DNA from: Cardinalis cardinalis
Lineage: Eukaryota; Chordata; Aves; Passeriformes; Cardinalidae
Direction: 5' to 3'
DNA length: 64,000 nucleotides
Assembly (NCBI GenBank): GCA_014549065.1
Contig: JACDOX010000118.1
Location: 1,417,802 to 1,481,801 of the forward strand
Shown: piece after piece, positions 22,323-37,300 of the stretch
Layout: every line of letters begins with the position of its first letter
Position numbering within the stretch: position 1 is the stretch's first letter
Made by a program: the position numbers and the translations under genes
Notes under the pieces: model-generated
Databases searched by the model: none
Told to the model about the DNA's origin: nothing
The model's input: only the letters and a program-made list of their open reading frames with translations

Positions 22323-25300
22323 CTGAAAAAATCCAAAGGAAATATCTGTTTGTCTTTCCTGAACAGAATCACAAAAATACAAGCAAATACACCAAAACAC
22401 CCTAGTATGGACTTGGTTTTGAAAATAACTACAACAAAAACTTAAAGGTTTCCTACTTGTCCTAAACAAAAATGTTATGATTAATGATTTGTAACTGGAT
22501 CTTCAAAGAGGGACAGTTTCTGTAGGTAAAGTTTGCCCAGAGTCAAACTTGTCCACTGATTACAGCCATTTGCTGGCACCATGTACCAGAAATAAACTGG
22601 AATTCTAAGGAAGAGTTGGATTCAACAGCAGCCTATTGAATGAAGCTGACTATTGACTAGCAGAGAAAAAACAGAATGTTATGCTCAGTTCTGCTGACCC
22701 TCAGACTCAGTTAAGATTCAGTTTCTGAACTTCAGAGGTACTAATGCCAGGATGTTTGATTTTTTTTTTAACCTATTTTGAAACTTCACCATTCTCAACA
22801 ATTATTAGCAGCATCCCTGTCCAGCGATGGCTGACTGAATTTTACATAAGGTTTGTTACCGAATCCTGCACTGGTTCTGAACCGAAAGCTCAGAAAAGGG
22901 ACTGAGATGCTACACAGAGGCTGAAATCTGACTAGGAGAGAAGAATTCTGAATATCTTCTGCCACTGTGTATGCAAAACTTTTATAATTTTTAAGGAAGG
23001 CTCCTTGCTGGAATAAATGATTACGTTTTAGACTGTCAGAAAAGACAACATACCTTTTATTGTGGTGAATAAGAAACAACTCTCATCTTGAAAGTTTTGA
23101 ACCATCTAAAAAAAGAAAAAGTTTCAAAACCTTGTGAGTACGACCAAAATGCAAAACAAACACAATCCTCAACAATCCTGATATTAAACACAACCTTTTC
23201 TGAGCAATCATGTATTTTTGGTTTTGTTCAGCAAGTGACAGGCATATACCAAATTAAAATCCATTACTATTAAAATACTGCTTTTTACTCTTGTGACAAC
23301 CAGCTGGGAGCCTATTACTGCTGGCTGTGTTTTCGGAACTCTGTGGAGCAGACACTTGAACAAGCAGAGTTCAACAGTGTTTAAATGCTCTCTGCCTTTG
23401 GGTGTGCTCAAAATAAATATGTACTAAGTAACTGCTGCAGCTTCTTAGAACTATATAAACCAGCTGCCTCTGTCTTCTCATAGTTTCAGTTTAGTCAGGC
23501 AGAGGAAAAGTCACATTTAAAGAATTTGTCTGTTGCTGTAAAGGAAAAAATATTCTAAATGTCAGCAAACACTATGCTGCATTATCAAACAGAAAAACCA
23601 ATAATAAATGAGCAAGCATAAGAAAACCCTCCACTTCCAGTCATAAATAAAATGCAAAAAAAAAAAAATTTCAATTACCTGATCACTAACAAGAATGTGG
23701 ATGCCTGTGGGACCCTGTCTGTAAACTTGGTTGATCTGATGCAAAGGAATATTGAATGCCAAAGCAAGCTTGCGTGTGACTTCTGAGGCTGCCATCTCCT
23801 CTAAGTAGATTGCATGATAAACTGCAAGAAAAACATCATTTACATAAGCATGGTACTAATGGCTATATAAAAAATACCTGAATTTGTTTATTTATTTACT
23901 TTATACTTTCAAAAATTTTAAAACCTAAAACTTTAAGATTACTCTCTCCCTGTTCTCATTAAGAGCATGGACTTCCCTACTTTTTCTTTCAAGGGAAAAG
24001 TCATAAACACAACTCTAATGGGAGAGGCTTCTATTTGCTCTGAGACTGAAGGCAACTTCAACATTTTATCCTGTATCCTGCACAAAAAGNCACAATCGTG
24101 TCAAAGAGATTTAAAAATGGATCTTTAGAGTCACCTAAAGATGGTTTTGAAAGCCATTTTGGGCAGTCTCAAAAGAATCAGGTAATACCTACACCCCACT
24201 TATGTGCCTATGCACATAAATAAATACAGATGTAGATTTTGGGGTTTTGGTGAATAAAGCCTTTTGCAACTGTCTGAATTAACTTTCTACAGATGATCTC
24301 AGAGCTGAATGGAACACAGCAAAGAGAACAGTAAGACAAAGCAGCTGTTCAGTTTGAAGCTGTATTTACAGTTTGATATCTTTATTTAACAGTGCAACAA
24401 ACCCTTGGCAGCTCCAAGTTTGCACATTCTTCTGGCTGAAGATATCCTGAGAGAAAACATGTATTTGACAAGCAGCAGTATTTTATTTACAAATCCTCCT
24501 CCACCTCAATTCTTGCATGGAAAATCCACAAGCACTATTGAAGTACCCTGTGCAGATTTTAGCTGGGGAGAGAGGTCTCTCAAAGCCAAGAGCAAGTAGA
24601 GAATAATTTAAAATAGCTTCATTCTCTTAACTGTAAGAGTGACATGGATTTACGAATGAACAGTTACATTTCCATCTGTGTTGAATCAACAGCTGTCAGG
24701 GAAATAATACTAAAATGAAGAGCACATTCACTACTTGGCTGTTTTTCCTTGTCCAGGCTCTACAGTTTTAGTTCAGTTGCACAGAAAGTGACAGCAAAAT
24801 CTAACAGAAAATGGGAAAGAATTGTTTTATTTGCATGAAGCTTTTACATGCATCTACATTTATATCGCTGATGCCCTGTCTGTAACAACATGCACAGCTG
24901 ATTCCACAACTCATTCATTCACAACCTCGTATGCCATGGACATATTTTATGAAGAATCCTTTTTCTAGGATCTTTTCTCCTGAGAAGCCGAGAGGCCTCA
25001 AACAAAAAGTAAACAATAATTACCTGCTGCTGTGGAATGCAACAGGTATTGGTCTCATGTGGTTATTTTTAATTAAGGGCCAATCACAGTCCAGCTGTCT
25101 TGGACTCTCTGGTCAGTCACAAGATTCTATTATCATTCCTTTCTATTCCTTACTAGCCTTCTGATTAAATCCTTTCTTCTATTATTTTAGGATAGTTTTA
25201 ATATAATATATATCATAAAATAAACCAGCCTTCTGAAACATGGAGTCAACATTCTTGTCTCTTCCTTTGTCCTGGGACCCCTGCGAACACCACCACACAC

Positions 25301-28300
25301 GTAACTACAGTTTTATCAACAGACTGAAAATGTTCAATGGTTTAACCTTGAGAGGTTTCAGGTTCCGTTTGCTGTGTGCTGGTAAAGCAGCAATTGTGCT
25401 GTGACATGACTTCCCACGGTTGCTTTGTACCCAGGAGCAGCAGCTGAGCCCCCTCCCCAGCCATGCAGCTGTCCTGCCCAAGCCCAGCTGTCCCCATGAG
25501 CTGTATATGGTACCGTATATTGCACCATTGCTGTCTGTGCTGCCCGCATCCTGCCGTTCCAGTTGGATGCTCCGGAGGGGCTCCTGGCACACGTAGATTG
25601 TTAAACGGGGCCTCACGGACCTGCAGGCCAAGGAAATCACAAGAAAGTCACACAAAAGGTATGTGCCCTGCAAATACAGGGGCTGATATGCCACAACTGT
25701 AAGTTTGTTATGGTAACAGTACGCTTGATATGGCTTTCAGCACGGAGCCCAAAAAATTAATCTCTACTTAAGTAAGTGGTCTGAGATGCTGCTGAATTTA
25801 AACAAAACTTCAATCCATTCAGATTCAACATCCTATGGATGCTGCTTGTTGGACTCCTGTAACAGGACTACTGAGTAACTGAAGCTATGATATTTTCTGA
25901 AAAATCCTTTCCTTAGGATTTTTTCTCTTGAGAAGCTGAGAGGCCTTAGGAACAAAATGTAAACAATGGTTATCTGCTGTTGTGGAATGCAACAGGTGGA
26001 TCTGTGATTGGTCTCATGTGGTTGTTTCTAATTAACAGAAATCACAGTCCAGCTGTCCGGACTGTCTCGGTCAGTCACAAGCCTTGTTATCATTCTTTTT
26101 CTATTCTTAGCTAGCCTTCTGATTAAATCCTTTCTTCTATTCTTTTAGTATAGTTTTAATATAATATATATAATAAAATAATAAATCAAGCCTTCTGAAA
26201 CATGGAGTCAGACCCTCNTCTCTTCCCTCATCCTAAGACCCCCGTGAACACCATCACAAGTAACAACAGCAATTCTTCCAAACACCCATTTCAGACAGAA
26301 TCAGACATCCCCTGGGATGCTGCCTGTGTTAGCACTCAATACCTGTAACCTCAAAAAGCCTCAGGGGCTGTTCTTAGCTCCCCAAATGACCAGTTTTGAG
26401 CCTTGGCAATAAATTCATCCATATCCAAGAAACTGGCAGGGCCCAACTGCACTGGTGCAGCCTTACAGCCCACCTGCACCCCACCTGGGCGTGCCCTGGA
26501 GGGGTGCACAGGAGGAGAGTTTTAAACACTGCTGCCAGCTCCTGAGGCAGATCACACAGGCACCAAGGCCCATCCTGACACTAACTTCCCAAATCTCCCA
26601 GTTCTAGAATCCCCCATCTAAACCCACTCAGCCTCAGAGCCAGCACATCACCTGGATTTCAGTGCATTATACAGCCGAATTCCATCGGCTGGACCACAGA
26701 TTTGTACCAGATCTTCTCTTGTCAGCTTTAATAAATCAGCACCTAGACAAACACATGAGGATTTAATGAAGACTACTGTAGCACATAAATTCTTTCTAAA
26801 ATAAAAGGTACGTTCATTTAAACCAAGAGCACCAAACTTCACCATGACAAAAACAGAATCTGGGACACAGGAATAAGTAAACTTCAGACCGGGCTCTAGG
26901 GAGTGCCAAATAAATCAGCCTGTTTTCCAAAGGTGGTGAGTTACAGTTTATGCTGTTTACAGCTTCGGAACAGTACAAGTCTGAAAGGCACACAATTTCT
27001 GTGGAGAGAGATGACTGTTCCAGAGAAACAGTGATTTTTGCTGGCACACCAGGGTAATGTATTTTGAACACATTCAAAATACAGAGCAAAAATATCCCAT
27101 GGTTTGTCACGCAGTGAATTATCCCAGACATTCAACTACCCATCCATCACTTCCTCTGTGCACTTAAGTTACAACAATGCACTCGAGTACAGAAGGTGCT
27201 GCTGGAAGCAAAAAATGGGAGCAGAGATTTTTTGAGAAGCAGCATGAGTGTCAGAGAAGAAAACAACACTCTGAAATACCAGTCACCGTTATAGATGAGT
27301 AGGAAAACGGGAAAAAAATAGTCTTTATGCATGAAAATATCCCAGAGGCTATCCAGGAATGCAAAAATAAAAGCCAGCAAAAATAACTGATCAAAGCCCT
27401 TAAATACTATAGTAAAAAATAACCCAGACCTGAGGTAGCATAATAAAATTCATATATACTAAAAAGAAAAGCCAGCTAGTTGAGTTTTATTTAAGATAAT
27501 AACGAAAAAGAAGAAAAGTTTTCCAAGAGTCTTCATCAGAAATTTGGTAGTACAGTTTATGGAGAAAGCTCAGCAACACTCATACAAGAAGCACAGGTCA
27601 AAAACTAACCAGCAGCAGAAGAATAAACCTTCCCAGAGAAAAAGCCTGGTACAAAGGAATTCTGAAAGAAGCATGAGCTAAGCCAAGAGGCAGAGAGCTG
27701 GCATCAATCACAACAGTGTCCCCATCAAGTGTCCCCCAAAAAAAAGGGAATTCACTTATGGGGAGTACTGTGTCATACCGCCTTTTGCACAATTCCAAAG
27801 AACACTGAAGAAGCAAACAGCCCCACACAGTCCATCTACTGCCATGTCTTGTGCTCAGACATATGGTGGGAACTGCACTGCTATTTAACCAGTAAATTAA
27901 GTAAATAAATATGCATAAATATGGATACCATAATGTTCTTAGAGAACTCTTTTCCCACACAGAACCTGCTCACTAACACAAAGAAAGAAAAAAGTAAACT
28001 ATAGATACCTGAGAAATTTGAAAAAAGCCTTGTATAGGCAGAGAACCTATTCTTGAGCAACCATTGCTGAGTTTCCTGGATTGTGGCTGATGGATGAAGC
28101 TGCTGCAAGAAACAAGAGTGGATATGATAATTTGGATACTAAAAAAACCAAACAAAACCCAAGCAATTAAAAAAGATCTCCCTCAGTTCAACACTTTCTT
28201 ATAACATCAAGTGCAAATCAAATATTCTTACACAGCTATACAAATAAACTTATGATCAATACCAGAAAGCAAACACTCACATCTCCTGACCCTTGAGAGG

Positions 28301-31300
28301 TTCCATCTCCTTGGTGATTTGGGGAGGAAGAATTGCTACAGATTAAAAAATAAAACCCAGTATTACTAGAATTCTATAAACCAAAATATTTAACCATTGT
28401 TGAAAGTTAACTTGAAATTTCCAAAACAATAAATATCACAGTTGAAAGAGCTAAAAGACTGCAACTTGTTAAACTTCAGAGTAAAACCATTCCACAGCAT
28501 ATGGATCAGACCACACCATTGCCAATAATTTTTGGAAGAACTGCAGGTTTGGTTACANTAGTTTATTAACACCTCAAAACAAAATGCCTTCACCAATGCA
28601 ATTTTTATTGAAAAGTTTTTGAAGATAATTGGGGGGCCTTTTTCTTGCAAATTATACTAACTGTGTATAGTGGAAATGAACCCTGTTCTTACTGAAAAAA
28701 GCTAAAAATAGTTTCCATAGACAAGGACTAAATTACAATANTGAAAAGGTAAAGTATTTGCTACATGACAAAGGACAAGAAATTGTTTTAAAAAATGTAT
28801 AGTAAGAAAGAAAGATGGCGAGGCAGAAGTAATTACCCTATAATTGAACCATGTGATACAAATGTCATACTCTAAAATGAACATATATGTCAAAACAATC
28901 TCCCGATTCCCCAGTGGAAACAGAACACAGCTGAATTTAGTCAGAAAATGTTCTGAAAAAAGACTGATTACAATGTTGCCTTTAATGGGGATACAGAACA
29001 GAAACCTACCTGTCTGGGACACTGTAGGTGTTATGCTGAGCAGAGGTGAAAGTCGGAGCAGGAGTAGGACTGTTGTTTACAAATGTTGTAGGAGTATCCG
29101 GCCATGGTGAGCACTGAAGATAAAGAATTAAAACTTAAGTTTCCCTTGACAAAACCCTTTTTACTCACACTTCTCTCATTTAAAGCCAGGGGTTTATCCA
29201 CAGACTATTCTGATTTGCACTTCCAAACAAAGATTCCCTCTATCCCACACATTACATGCAGATATTCCAGGTAAAAATCAGCTCTATTTTATCTTGCTCT
29301 TTTATGAAAACTTCTATTTATACTGTCTTCTCTTTAAAAAAATGTACAGATTATTCAGTTTAAAACAAAACCAACCAACACCCACAGCCACAGGCTGGAA
29401 AAAATTCTTTTATCCTGAAGAAGATGAAAGGGCTGTTTAAACTGCCCCATGCCAAAAAGTGTTCTGTAATATTAAGCAAAGCTATGAAGCTAGATTGCAC
29501 CTTGTGGATAAATTTAATGTCTCTGCCCTGAAAACAATCAAATACAAACAGAATTTTCAGTGGAAATTTTGTGAATTCAAGATTTTTAATAATTTACTGC
29601 AGGACTAAAATTATGCTTACTTACATGGACTGATTTTTCGGAACTGCTTGGTAAACTGGAATTTTTTAAACAGGTTTAAAGTCATCACAAGTATATGATA
29701 AGTCAGCTGTCCAATTTTGTCAGTCTTTTTTTGGGTATTTTTTAAAATCATCNTGAACTTTTTGAAACAAGGCTACCTTTAGTGCTTCCAACAGTATTAA
29801 AAATCCAGTATTTTAAAGAAAAACAAAAACCAAACAAGTTTTGATATGTTCAAAGACATGATTAAAACAAGCAAGCAGCCCAAGATCAGGTAAGCTAAGA
29901 CCATGCCTCTTATGACAAAGATTTCTGATATACTTATCATGTACCAGCTAAATACCTTATAAAGAAATTTCCACACTTATATCACAGCCTTGCAGAACAG
30001 GGTGGAGGGGAACAACTATGACTTAATACCAATAGAAACTTGTTTCAACAATTTGGTGTTGCAAAAATCCTTCCTTTATCTGGGGGAAACAGTAAATGAG
30101 GGCAACACCAGCTACCACCTTCTGTAAGAGAGTTAGCAACATTTCTGTGCTGGATCCCAGTCTTCACTTGTCAGCATAAGATGGCAAGTTCCCCAGGATG
30201 GCACATGGAATTAAAATAAATTTGTCTTGCATGCAAATAGCTTAAAAATGAAGAACTTGCTTTATCTGTCTGAGATTTAGCATTTTTGTTTACCACAGAG
30301 TCCACAGTCTGATTACATGGTCAAAGCCACCCTTTGGGCTGCAAACAGTGCCCCCACACAGAGCATGCTCCTCTATAACCTGACAGGGTAACACATTCCT
30401 CCTCCAGATCTGTATATTCCCACCTGCTGTCTCTCTTCTCAAGCTGATTTAATATTAACCTCAAAGATGTTACATCAGGTAACATAAGTAGCCTTCATTC
30501 CCTAAATATGTGATCTAAAGCTTTAATTTTAAAATAAAAGCTCGACATAGTAACATTAACTTTGTTCTTCTGAAATATTTTGTAAGTGCAATTAAAATTC
30601 TTTAATTTTGTGACATTCTCCTCCTAAATTTTAATCCAAGATGTTTATGTGGACATACAGAAGCAAGTTCCACATCCTTGGCAACCATTCCCATACAAGA
30701 TTCTAGCCACCATACATTTAAATTCGGGGCAGAGAAGAATGCACTGGTTCCAAAGAACACCTTTTGAGCCACTCCCAAGGTAGGTACTGCAGTCAGTGTT
30801 TCTGTCCTTCAAACCCAGCTGAAGTTCTTCACAATGAAGCTCTGGGTTTAAATCCAGGAAGAAGCACATTTGAAGTATTCAGAAAAATAAAATCTAAAGC
30901 AAGTAGCCTTTCTTCTCCCATAAACGTGTTTTCCTACCTTGTCTCCTATTCCAGTAAAAACACCACTAACTATCCACTGAGACTCAATAGGCTGGTTAAA
31001 AAGAAAAAATAAACAGTAAGTGTAATACCACTACAACACATCCATTGCCTCTGCTCTCCTTGTTTCTGTCTTACAGGCTGGGGAGGGAAAAATGAGCATT
31101 TGAGCACTGAGATTCTTGTTCCTTGAGCCTTTCAGAATTAAGTAAGTCTTCCAGCAATCAACCCGAGCTGATTATGCTTCTGGAATCACTCTCATGCCCC
31201 AATGTCCTAAACTTCACAAACTGGATTAAGCAAATGCCTGGCAGACCAAATCCATTAACACTACAAAGACTAAGCAAGGATGTGTTTTCTANCATCCAGC

Positions 31301-34300
31301 ATGATGATTCTGGACTGAGGGGGGTGAGGGCTACAAGGAGAATGGATCACAGAAAGCAGCACTGCTTCCCTGAAAAAGCACCTGCCATTGTCACTGTCAG
31401 GGACAGAACATGACTTCACCCTTGTGGGCTGACCCATCAGGAGATTTTTTACATTCCTAAGCTAAAACTGAGTTAACCAAAGAACTCTCAGGAAGTTAAT
31501 GATACTAATAGAGAAGTCCCTGAGCAGTAGACACAAACCTAGGAGAAAATGTCATCNTGTCAGAAGGAAGCATCCAACTCTGTAAAGTGCATCACAGAAC
31601 AGAAAGAAGATTGGCATTGTGTCTTTACCTGTAATAAGCAATTAATATATACTGATGAATTTACAAAGACATGTTTTTGAGGTCTCAAGACTAAATGCCC
31701 TCCATTACTAGCACATTGATACAATACTACTGATACTACTATACTCCAGAAACTATGTCTTATTTCCAAATGGGGAGAAAACTATTTTGGTTTCAGGAGA
31801 AAACTATTTTGGTTTCAGATGTTAAACAGCCTTCTTAAAAGGCCATGAATGAAGTTTTACTGACTTAAAAAGAAATGTAAGAGATCTTTTTAAGTATGAC
31901 TTATCAGATTTAGGATTTATACTCAGAACAATCCTAACTGCAGAGGAATTGCAAAATCTCAAATTATTCTAAGCCGTGGTTTAATGTAATACCCATTCCT
32001 ACCTCCAATATACTGGAATCTGCCCAAATTCATGCCTTACAAGAGAGTAAAGCTGAACCTTGACAAAGAACTCTATACTGTATTCAAAGACCAAATAAAC
32101 ATGAAAACAAAATACAAAAAGTCTAATTTGATCTCCAATTTAGACTTATACTTGGACACACAGCACCCATTAGAGAATAAAGCATCAATTTTCTTATACA
32201 TGGTATGGAGCAACCTTTCATATCTACAATTTAACATTCCAATTTATTTCAAGGTCTGTACCTGGAAGTCTTTTACCTTCCAGGTGCTCTATAATCAACT
32301 CTATCTGGGAAAAATGACCATTTGACCAAGTTTAATCAATTTGTCATTTATATATTTAAGCTTGTAACATATAAAACACAGTACTATAAAAATCAACCAA
32401 AATAGGGCAGACAGAAAAAAGTGCAGAGGCCCAACTACTGCAACACAAATTTTCCCACTTTTACAAATTCAAAGCAGTAGAAAGAAAACAGTGGGTTTTT
32501 TTTTCCTTGTTTATTAGATAAGAACTAAGTTTTATGTACAAAGAGAGAGGAAAACAAAGTGCCTCCTTCATAAAGTGGCCCCTGAATGAAGGTCACATGT
32601 ATGTAAACATCCACTTTGAGGTCCAGAAGGCAAGGTTAAATTTGTATCCTTTTATACCTACAGAAAAAGTTAAGACAAAAGCTCCATCGTGTGAAGAGTC
32701 TAACCAGCAGTTTAACTGTGTCCTGTCTGTTTGGACAACACTGAGATAAAGACTGCAGAACTGCAGTAAAAGCACTGAATACTGATACATCCAGTGAATT
32801 CAGAGAAGTAATGAAAAGCTTACCAAGATGACATTCTTATGAAAATAAGTGATAAGGGAAAGATTGGTGATGGTAGGTAGAAAAAAAACCCTCAGGTTCT
32901 TTGAAAGGACAGAAGAGCAGAATGACCACTCAGAAAGGAAGCTTCATGAAATTCCCTACATTATGTTAGAAAGCCATAAGAATTAAATTGGAAAGAAAAC
33001 ATATTAGATTCAATGTTTTCTGAAGGAAGCATAGTAAGAAACCAATCTGTCCAAATCCAATTTTGACTGAGCTGGAAATAATCACATAGGAGAGAAAAAA
33101 AAGAAGCAAAAAAATTGTATTATTTAACAAATAGAACAACAGAATCTTGGAGGGGTAAAATAAAAAAGCCAACATAAAAAATGACATGCAAAAAGCAAGT
33201 AATGAAAGGTTAGGTTAGGTGTAGCAGGAAGATAAAAATTCACAGCTTTAAAATCAAAGAGAATTATAGATGGGATCAACAATAATTTCGAAATTCAAAA
33301 AAGGTAACTGAGTATTTCTGGGCAACTAGTAAGCCACACTGACTAAGCCAGCAATCTTGACTACATCTAGTAAAAAGACAATCCAAACAATTCTGGGGTT
33401 TTTTTCTGTAATAGAGCTACAGTTCCTACACGACATGTGAAGTAAAAAGATCTATCATATAGAAAACACATAACATATGAAACAGTGTCCATCTCAAACA
33501 CAGCGAAACAGGTCTTCACTTTTTATGTCTCAGCACCTCTCTGATAACAGTACTGCTCAATATGGAACACTTGATCTGCATGTCTGAGAAGTCTGGAAAC
33601 AGCCAAAGCTTCTGATGGCCACATTTAGGAAGACAGATTTGCAAGGGCAGAACTGCTTTAAGTAGAAACATTTATCATCCCTGTCCACATTTACAGGGCT
33701 CACAAAAATAAGCATGTCTGATGACAAAAGAAATAGGTCAATGAATTGGCCTTCAAGATGCAGATCAGATACTCCTTTTCTACATCAAGCAAACAAGTTT
33801 TACATTCACCTTCTAGAGCTAAAACCAGCACTGAGTGCATAGAAATAACCAAAGCTTTACTATGAATACTGAAAAATAGTGTTTCTTGGTATTTTTTATG
33901 GGCTTGAGGATTTCTAGTAATTTTGCTAATGATAAAAAACATTGTATATGATGGAAATAGCATGTGTTGAAATCTGCAAACAATACCAAGTTAGCAATGC
34001 TGAAAAGATTTCATCCAGTGTGGACAAAATTCAAAATGGTCTCAACAAACTGACCAAAGTATTTCAAGACAGCATTTTATTATAAGCAATTGAGAAACAG
34101 GAATAGTGAGCTGCACGATTAAGAGAACTGGAAAGCTGTACATAGCTCCTATTCAAAATAGCCTGTGGGTCATTATCCTTTTGTGCTTTGGGAAAGACAT
34201 CTGAAGTCCAGTACTGTCCTATCTAAGCTCTTCTTCACTACAATTAAGGTAGTGTAGAACTAAGATAATTCATAGAAGCTTAGTATACCAAGAGATTGTT

Positions 34301-37300
34301 AAGGAAAGGTTAGACAATTTCTAGTTATGATTTAGCTACAGTTTGTCCTACTCTGGACAATGGATTTGTCTTATCTGTTTAAAAATACCCTTCTTCCTAT
34401 AAGCAACAATCATTCAATGAAATACTTTTAACAGCAGGAGAAAAANACAGAAATCCCTCCAAGGACAAGCTTCAGAAGGTGCTTTATAAGCAAAAGTGAT
34501 AAAAGTCTGTTTTCTCCTGCCTCTCCCCTGGGGCCAGAGGGAACAAGTAAAAGAATGCACAAGCCAAAGAATCANAAAGGTGCACCTTAAAAGAAAAAAC
34601 AGAAACCAAAAAAACCCCAAAAAAACCTGAAAAACCTCAAAACAACCAACAGCCAAAAACAGTAGAAGGTAAATCCAGACAGCTCAGTGCATACAATAGT
34701 TTTGGGTGCACAAAACAAAAAAATCCAAATATCCCTCAAAGAACCCATCTGACTAATATTGCTTGTTCCTTCCCACCCAGTTACATTTGTTATAAACAAC
34801 AAGAAGCATACACTGAAGTATTTTATAACCTAAATATAAAACTTTACACATCACTTCCACAGATCATAAATACGAACCAAATCATGCTTAAGCACTATTG
34901 GTAAAGAGCTTCAGCACAGTGTGGCTGTTCAAAGAACAGTGAAATAATGGCCTTCCACAGCCATGTTATTGATTGACATTTAAACCTGCCAATGAAAGAT
35001 GCGGAATTGTTCCTCCTTAAGGAATCTAAAATGCTAACCCTTGGCAGGATGACTGCACAGGACATATCAGATTGCCTCTGAGGTGCACAGATAGGTTTAA
35101 CATAACACAGATCATGAAGATGAGCTGACTCTTCTGAACTGCATTAAACCTGCTTGGAGCACAGTATGCAGATGCCTAAAGGAAAAATCACTAACAACTA
35201 TCTGCAACACGACATGGTTTTTTAAAAAATACTGATGTACATGAAAACTTCTACTGAATACAAGTACAAATAGGAACAAACCACTAAATTTAACTGTTCT
35301 TATTTCCACTAATTACACATGTATAGCAAAGCAAAATGCTATTTCATTTCAAGTCATATAAACTGAAAGCTCTTGGACTCAAGTCACACAGTCCCTCTGC
35401 AACAGTTTAAGTGTTAGATTTAGGAAGGATTCCTTTGCTGAAAACAAACATGGAGTAATTGAGATACAAAGAAGTGAATAAAATTAAGAGACAGCAATCA
35501 AAGTATTTTTACTTTACAAAATGGAAGTTTCTCCTATATCTAACACTGCACAAGGTATCTTGCATAATCAAAAGGTAAGCAGAAGTCCCTTACACTGCCT
35601 CGCTTTGCCAGAGAATCACCGTAGTCTGCTGGCAAAGTCCGCTTGCTGGACTTTTTCTGCTCATGTTCAACTGCATCTTCAATTATAGGCTCAAGCCTCA
35701 TCTGGACAAACACCAAAGATGTGGATCAATTTCTTTTCATTATACAGTGAGGAAAGATCTAAAAGCCTTTTAAAAAATTTCTGAAATATTTAGAAAACTG
35801 CATAGAACTCACTGATGTTTAAATAAAAAACCTAATGAGGCTCTGGCCTTGAATTAAAGAAATCTCTGAAAAACAAAGTTTGAAGGTCAAATTTGGGAAA
35901 TAAACTTAAGAGTCCCCCCTCTTTCTTTTTTTTTTTTTTTTGCTTTTCAGCTGCAAGATTTTGAAATGTGAATCAAAAGTCTTGCTCAAGGGTTCAGTAC
36001 AGTCAGTCAAACAGTGTTCAATCCAAAGTGTGTTTTAATACAGCATCTATTGAGTATCTAAATCCAAGTTTACTGAACAAAATCTTAAAATTGAATGCTG
36101 CTGCTTGCTGGACAAGTTTGTCAAATAAAAAGTTTATTTCTATGCAGAAATAATACTTCCCCAACCCTTCCAAGACTGCAGCTAAGCAATATGCTGTATC
36201 TATACATATTCTCCTCAGTCAGCAAATGCAATTTTATTTTCTTACCTCTGTAAGAACTGTGGTGTCATATGAAGGCTGATACTTCTCTTTTTCATGTGCA
36301 GTTCGCTTTTCCATCTTTTCTCTGTCTGTTTTCTGTTTTCTGTCTGCTCCTTTGGGCTAAAAATGAACAGTTATGTGAACATGAACACAAGTGGGAAATG
36401 GTTTTATAACTGAAATCTGATCTCAGACATGAACCATTACAAGCGGTAATATAACAATTTCCCATATCTTTATGAAAACTTAGAGACTTAAGGATCTGTT
36501 TTCTAATGTTACCTTAAAAACTTTGATTTGACAACTGGCTGAATGCAGATGATCTGTATATTCTCCATTCTCAGTCTGTTTAAAGGTGTCAACCTGAATT
36601 CTAAAAGGAACTCCTTTCTCCCCTCCGTGTTTACGAGGTGTAAATTCAGTGCTGATACAATGTACCTGAAAAGAAACAACGATCAAACAAAAAGGATCTT
36701 CAGAAGCATTTCAGGCATGAACTTTATTACATGTTACCTAGATCATACGAACAGTTTCTTGTAAAAAAATATAGCAAAGCTATAGAAGGCCACTGACTAG
36801 AAGAGTTTTTAATCTCATGCACCCTCATCTCAGAATATTTTCAAATATGCCCATCTCCTTTAAAAGTCCAGAGATCTTTTAATCAGTGTGTAATTGCTTC
36901 AGCTGCTACATCAGAATGAACATTGAGTTTATAAGCTATAAATACCCCTTAACGGTATCTAGGGAGAAAATCAGTGCAATAGAAGGAATTATGAATAATC
37001 TCACTGGACAGTGCTCCCAATTTATTTTGCTTCCTTATGGAATTTTAAGCAAGCCTGTAGAACAACCCAACCATAGTGGCATAATATCAGTTCCATTTTC
37101 AGTCTGTTATCATTTCTTCTAAGGGAATGTATAAATGAAACTAGTCNCTAATTTATCTCACAGTCCTTCAAGGCGACTAAATTTTAGCAATTATGTAACT
37201 TTGATCTAGATAAGGATACTTTTTTTACTAAAGTTAATTTACTGACAATATAGAATTTAACCTCTTTCAACAACCAGAAATAAGAAAAATTGCTNCCTGA

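Noticed and set aside
24932..26258. The two LTRs as ends of one provirus
   Set aside because: The sequence between them is a UBP1 exon with its introns, and each LTR has its own target-site duplication.
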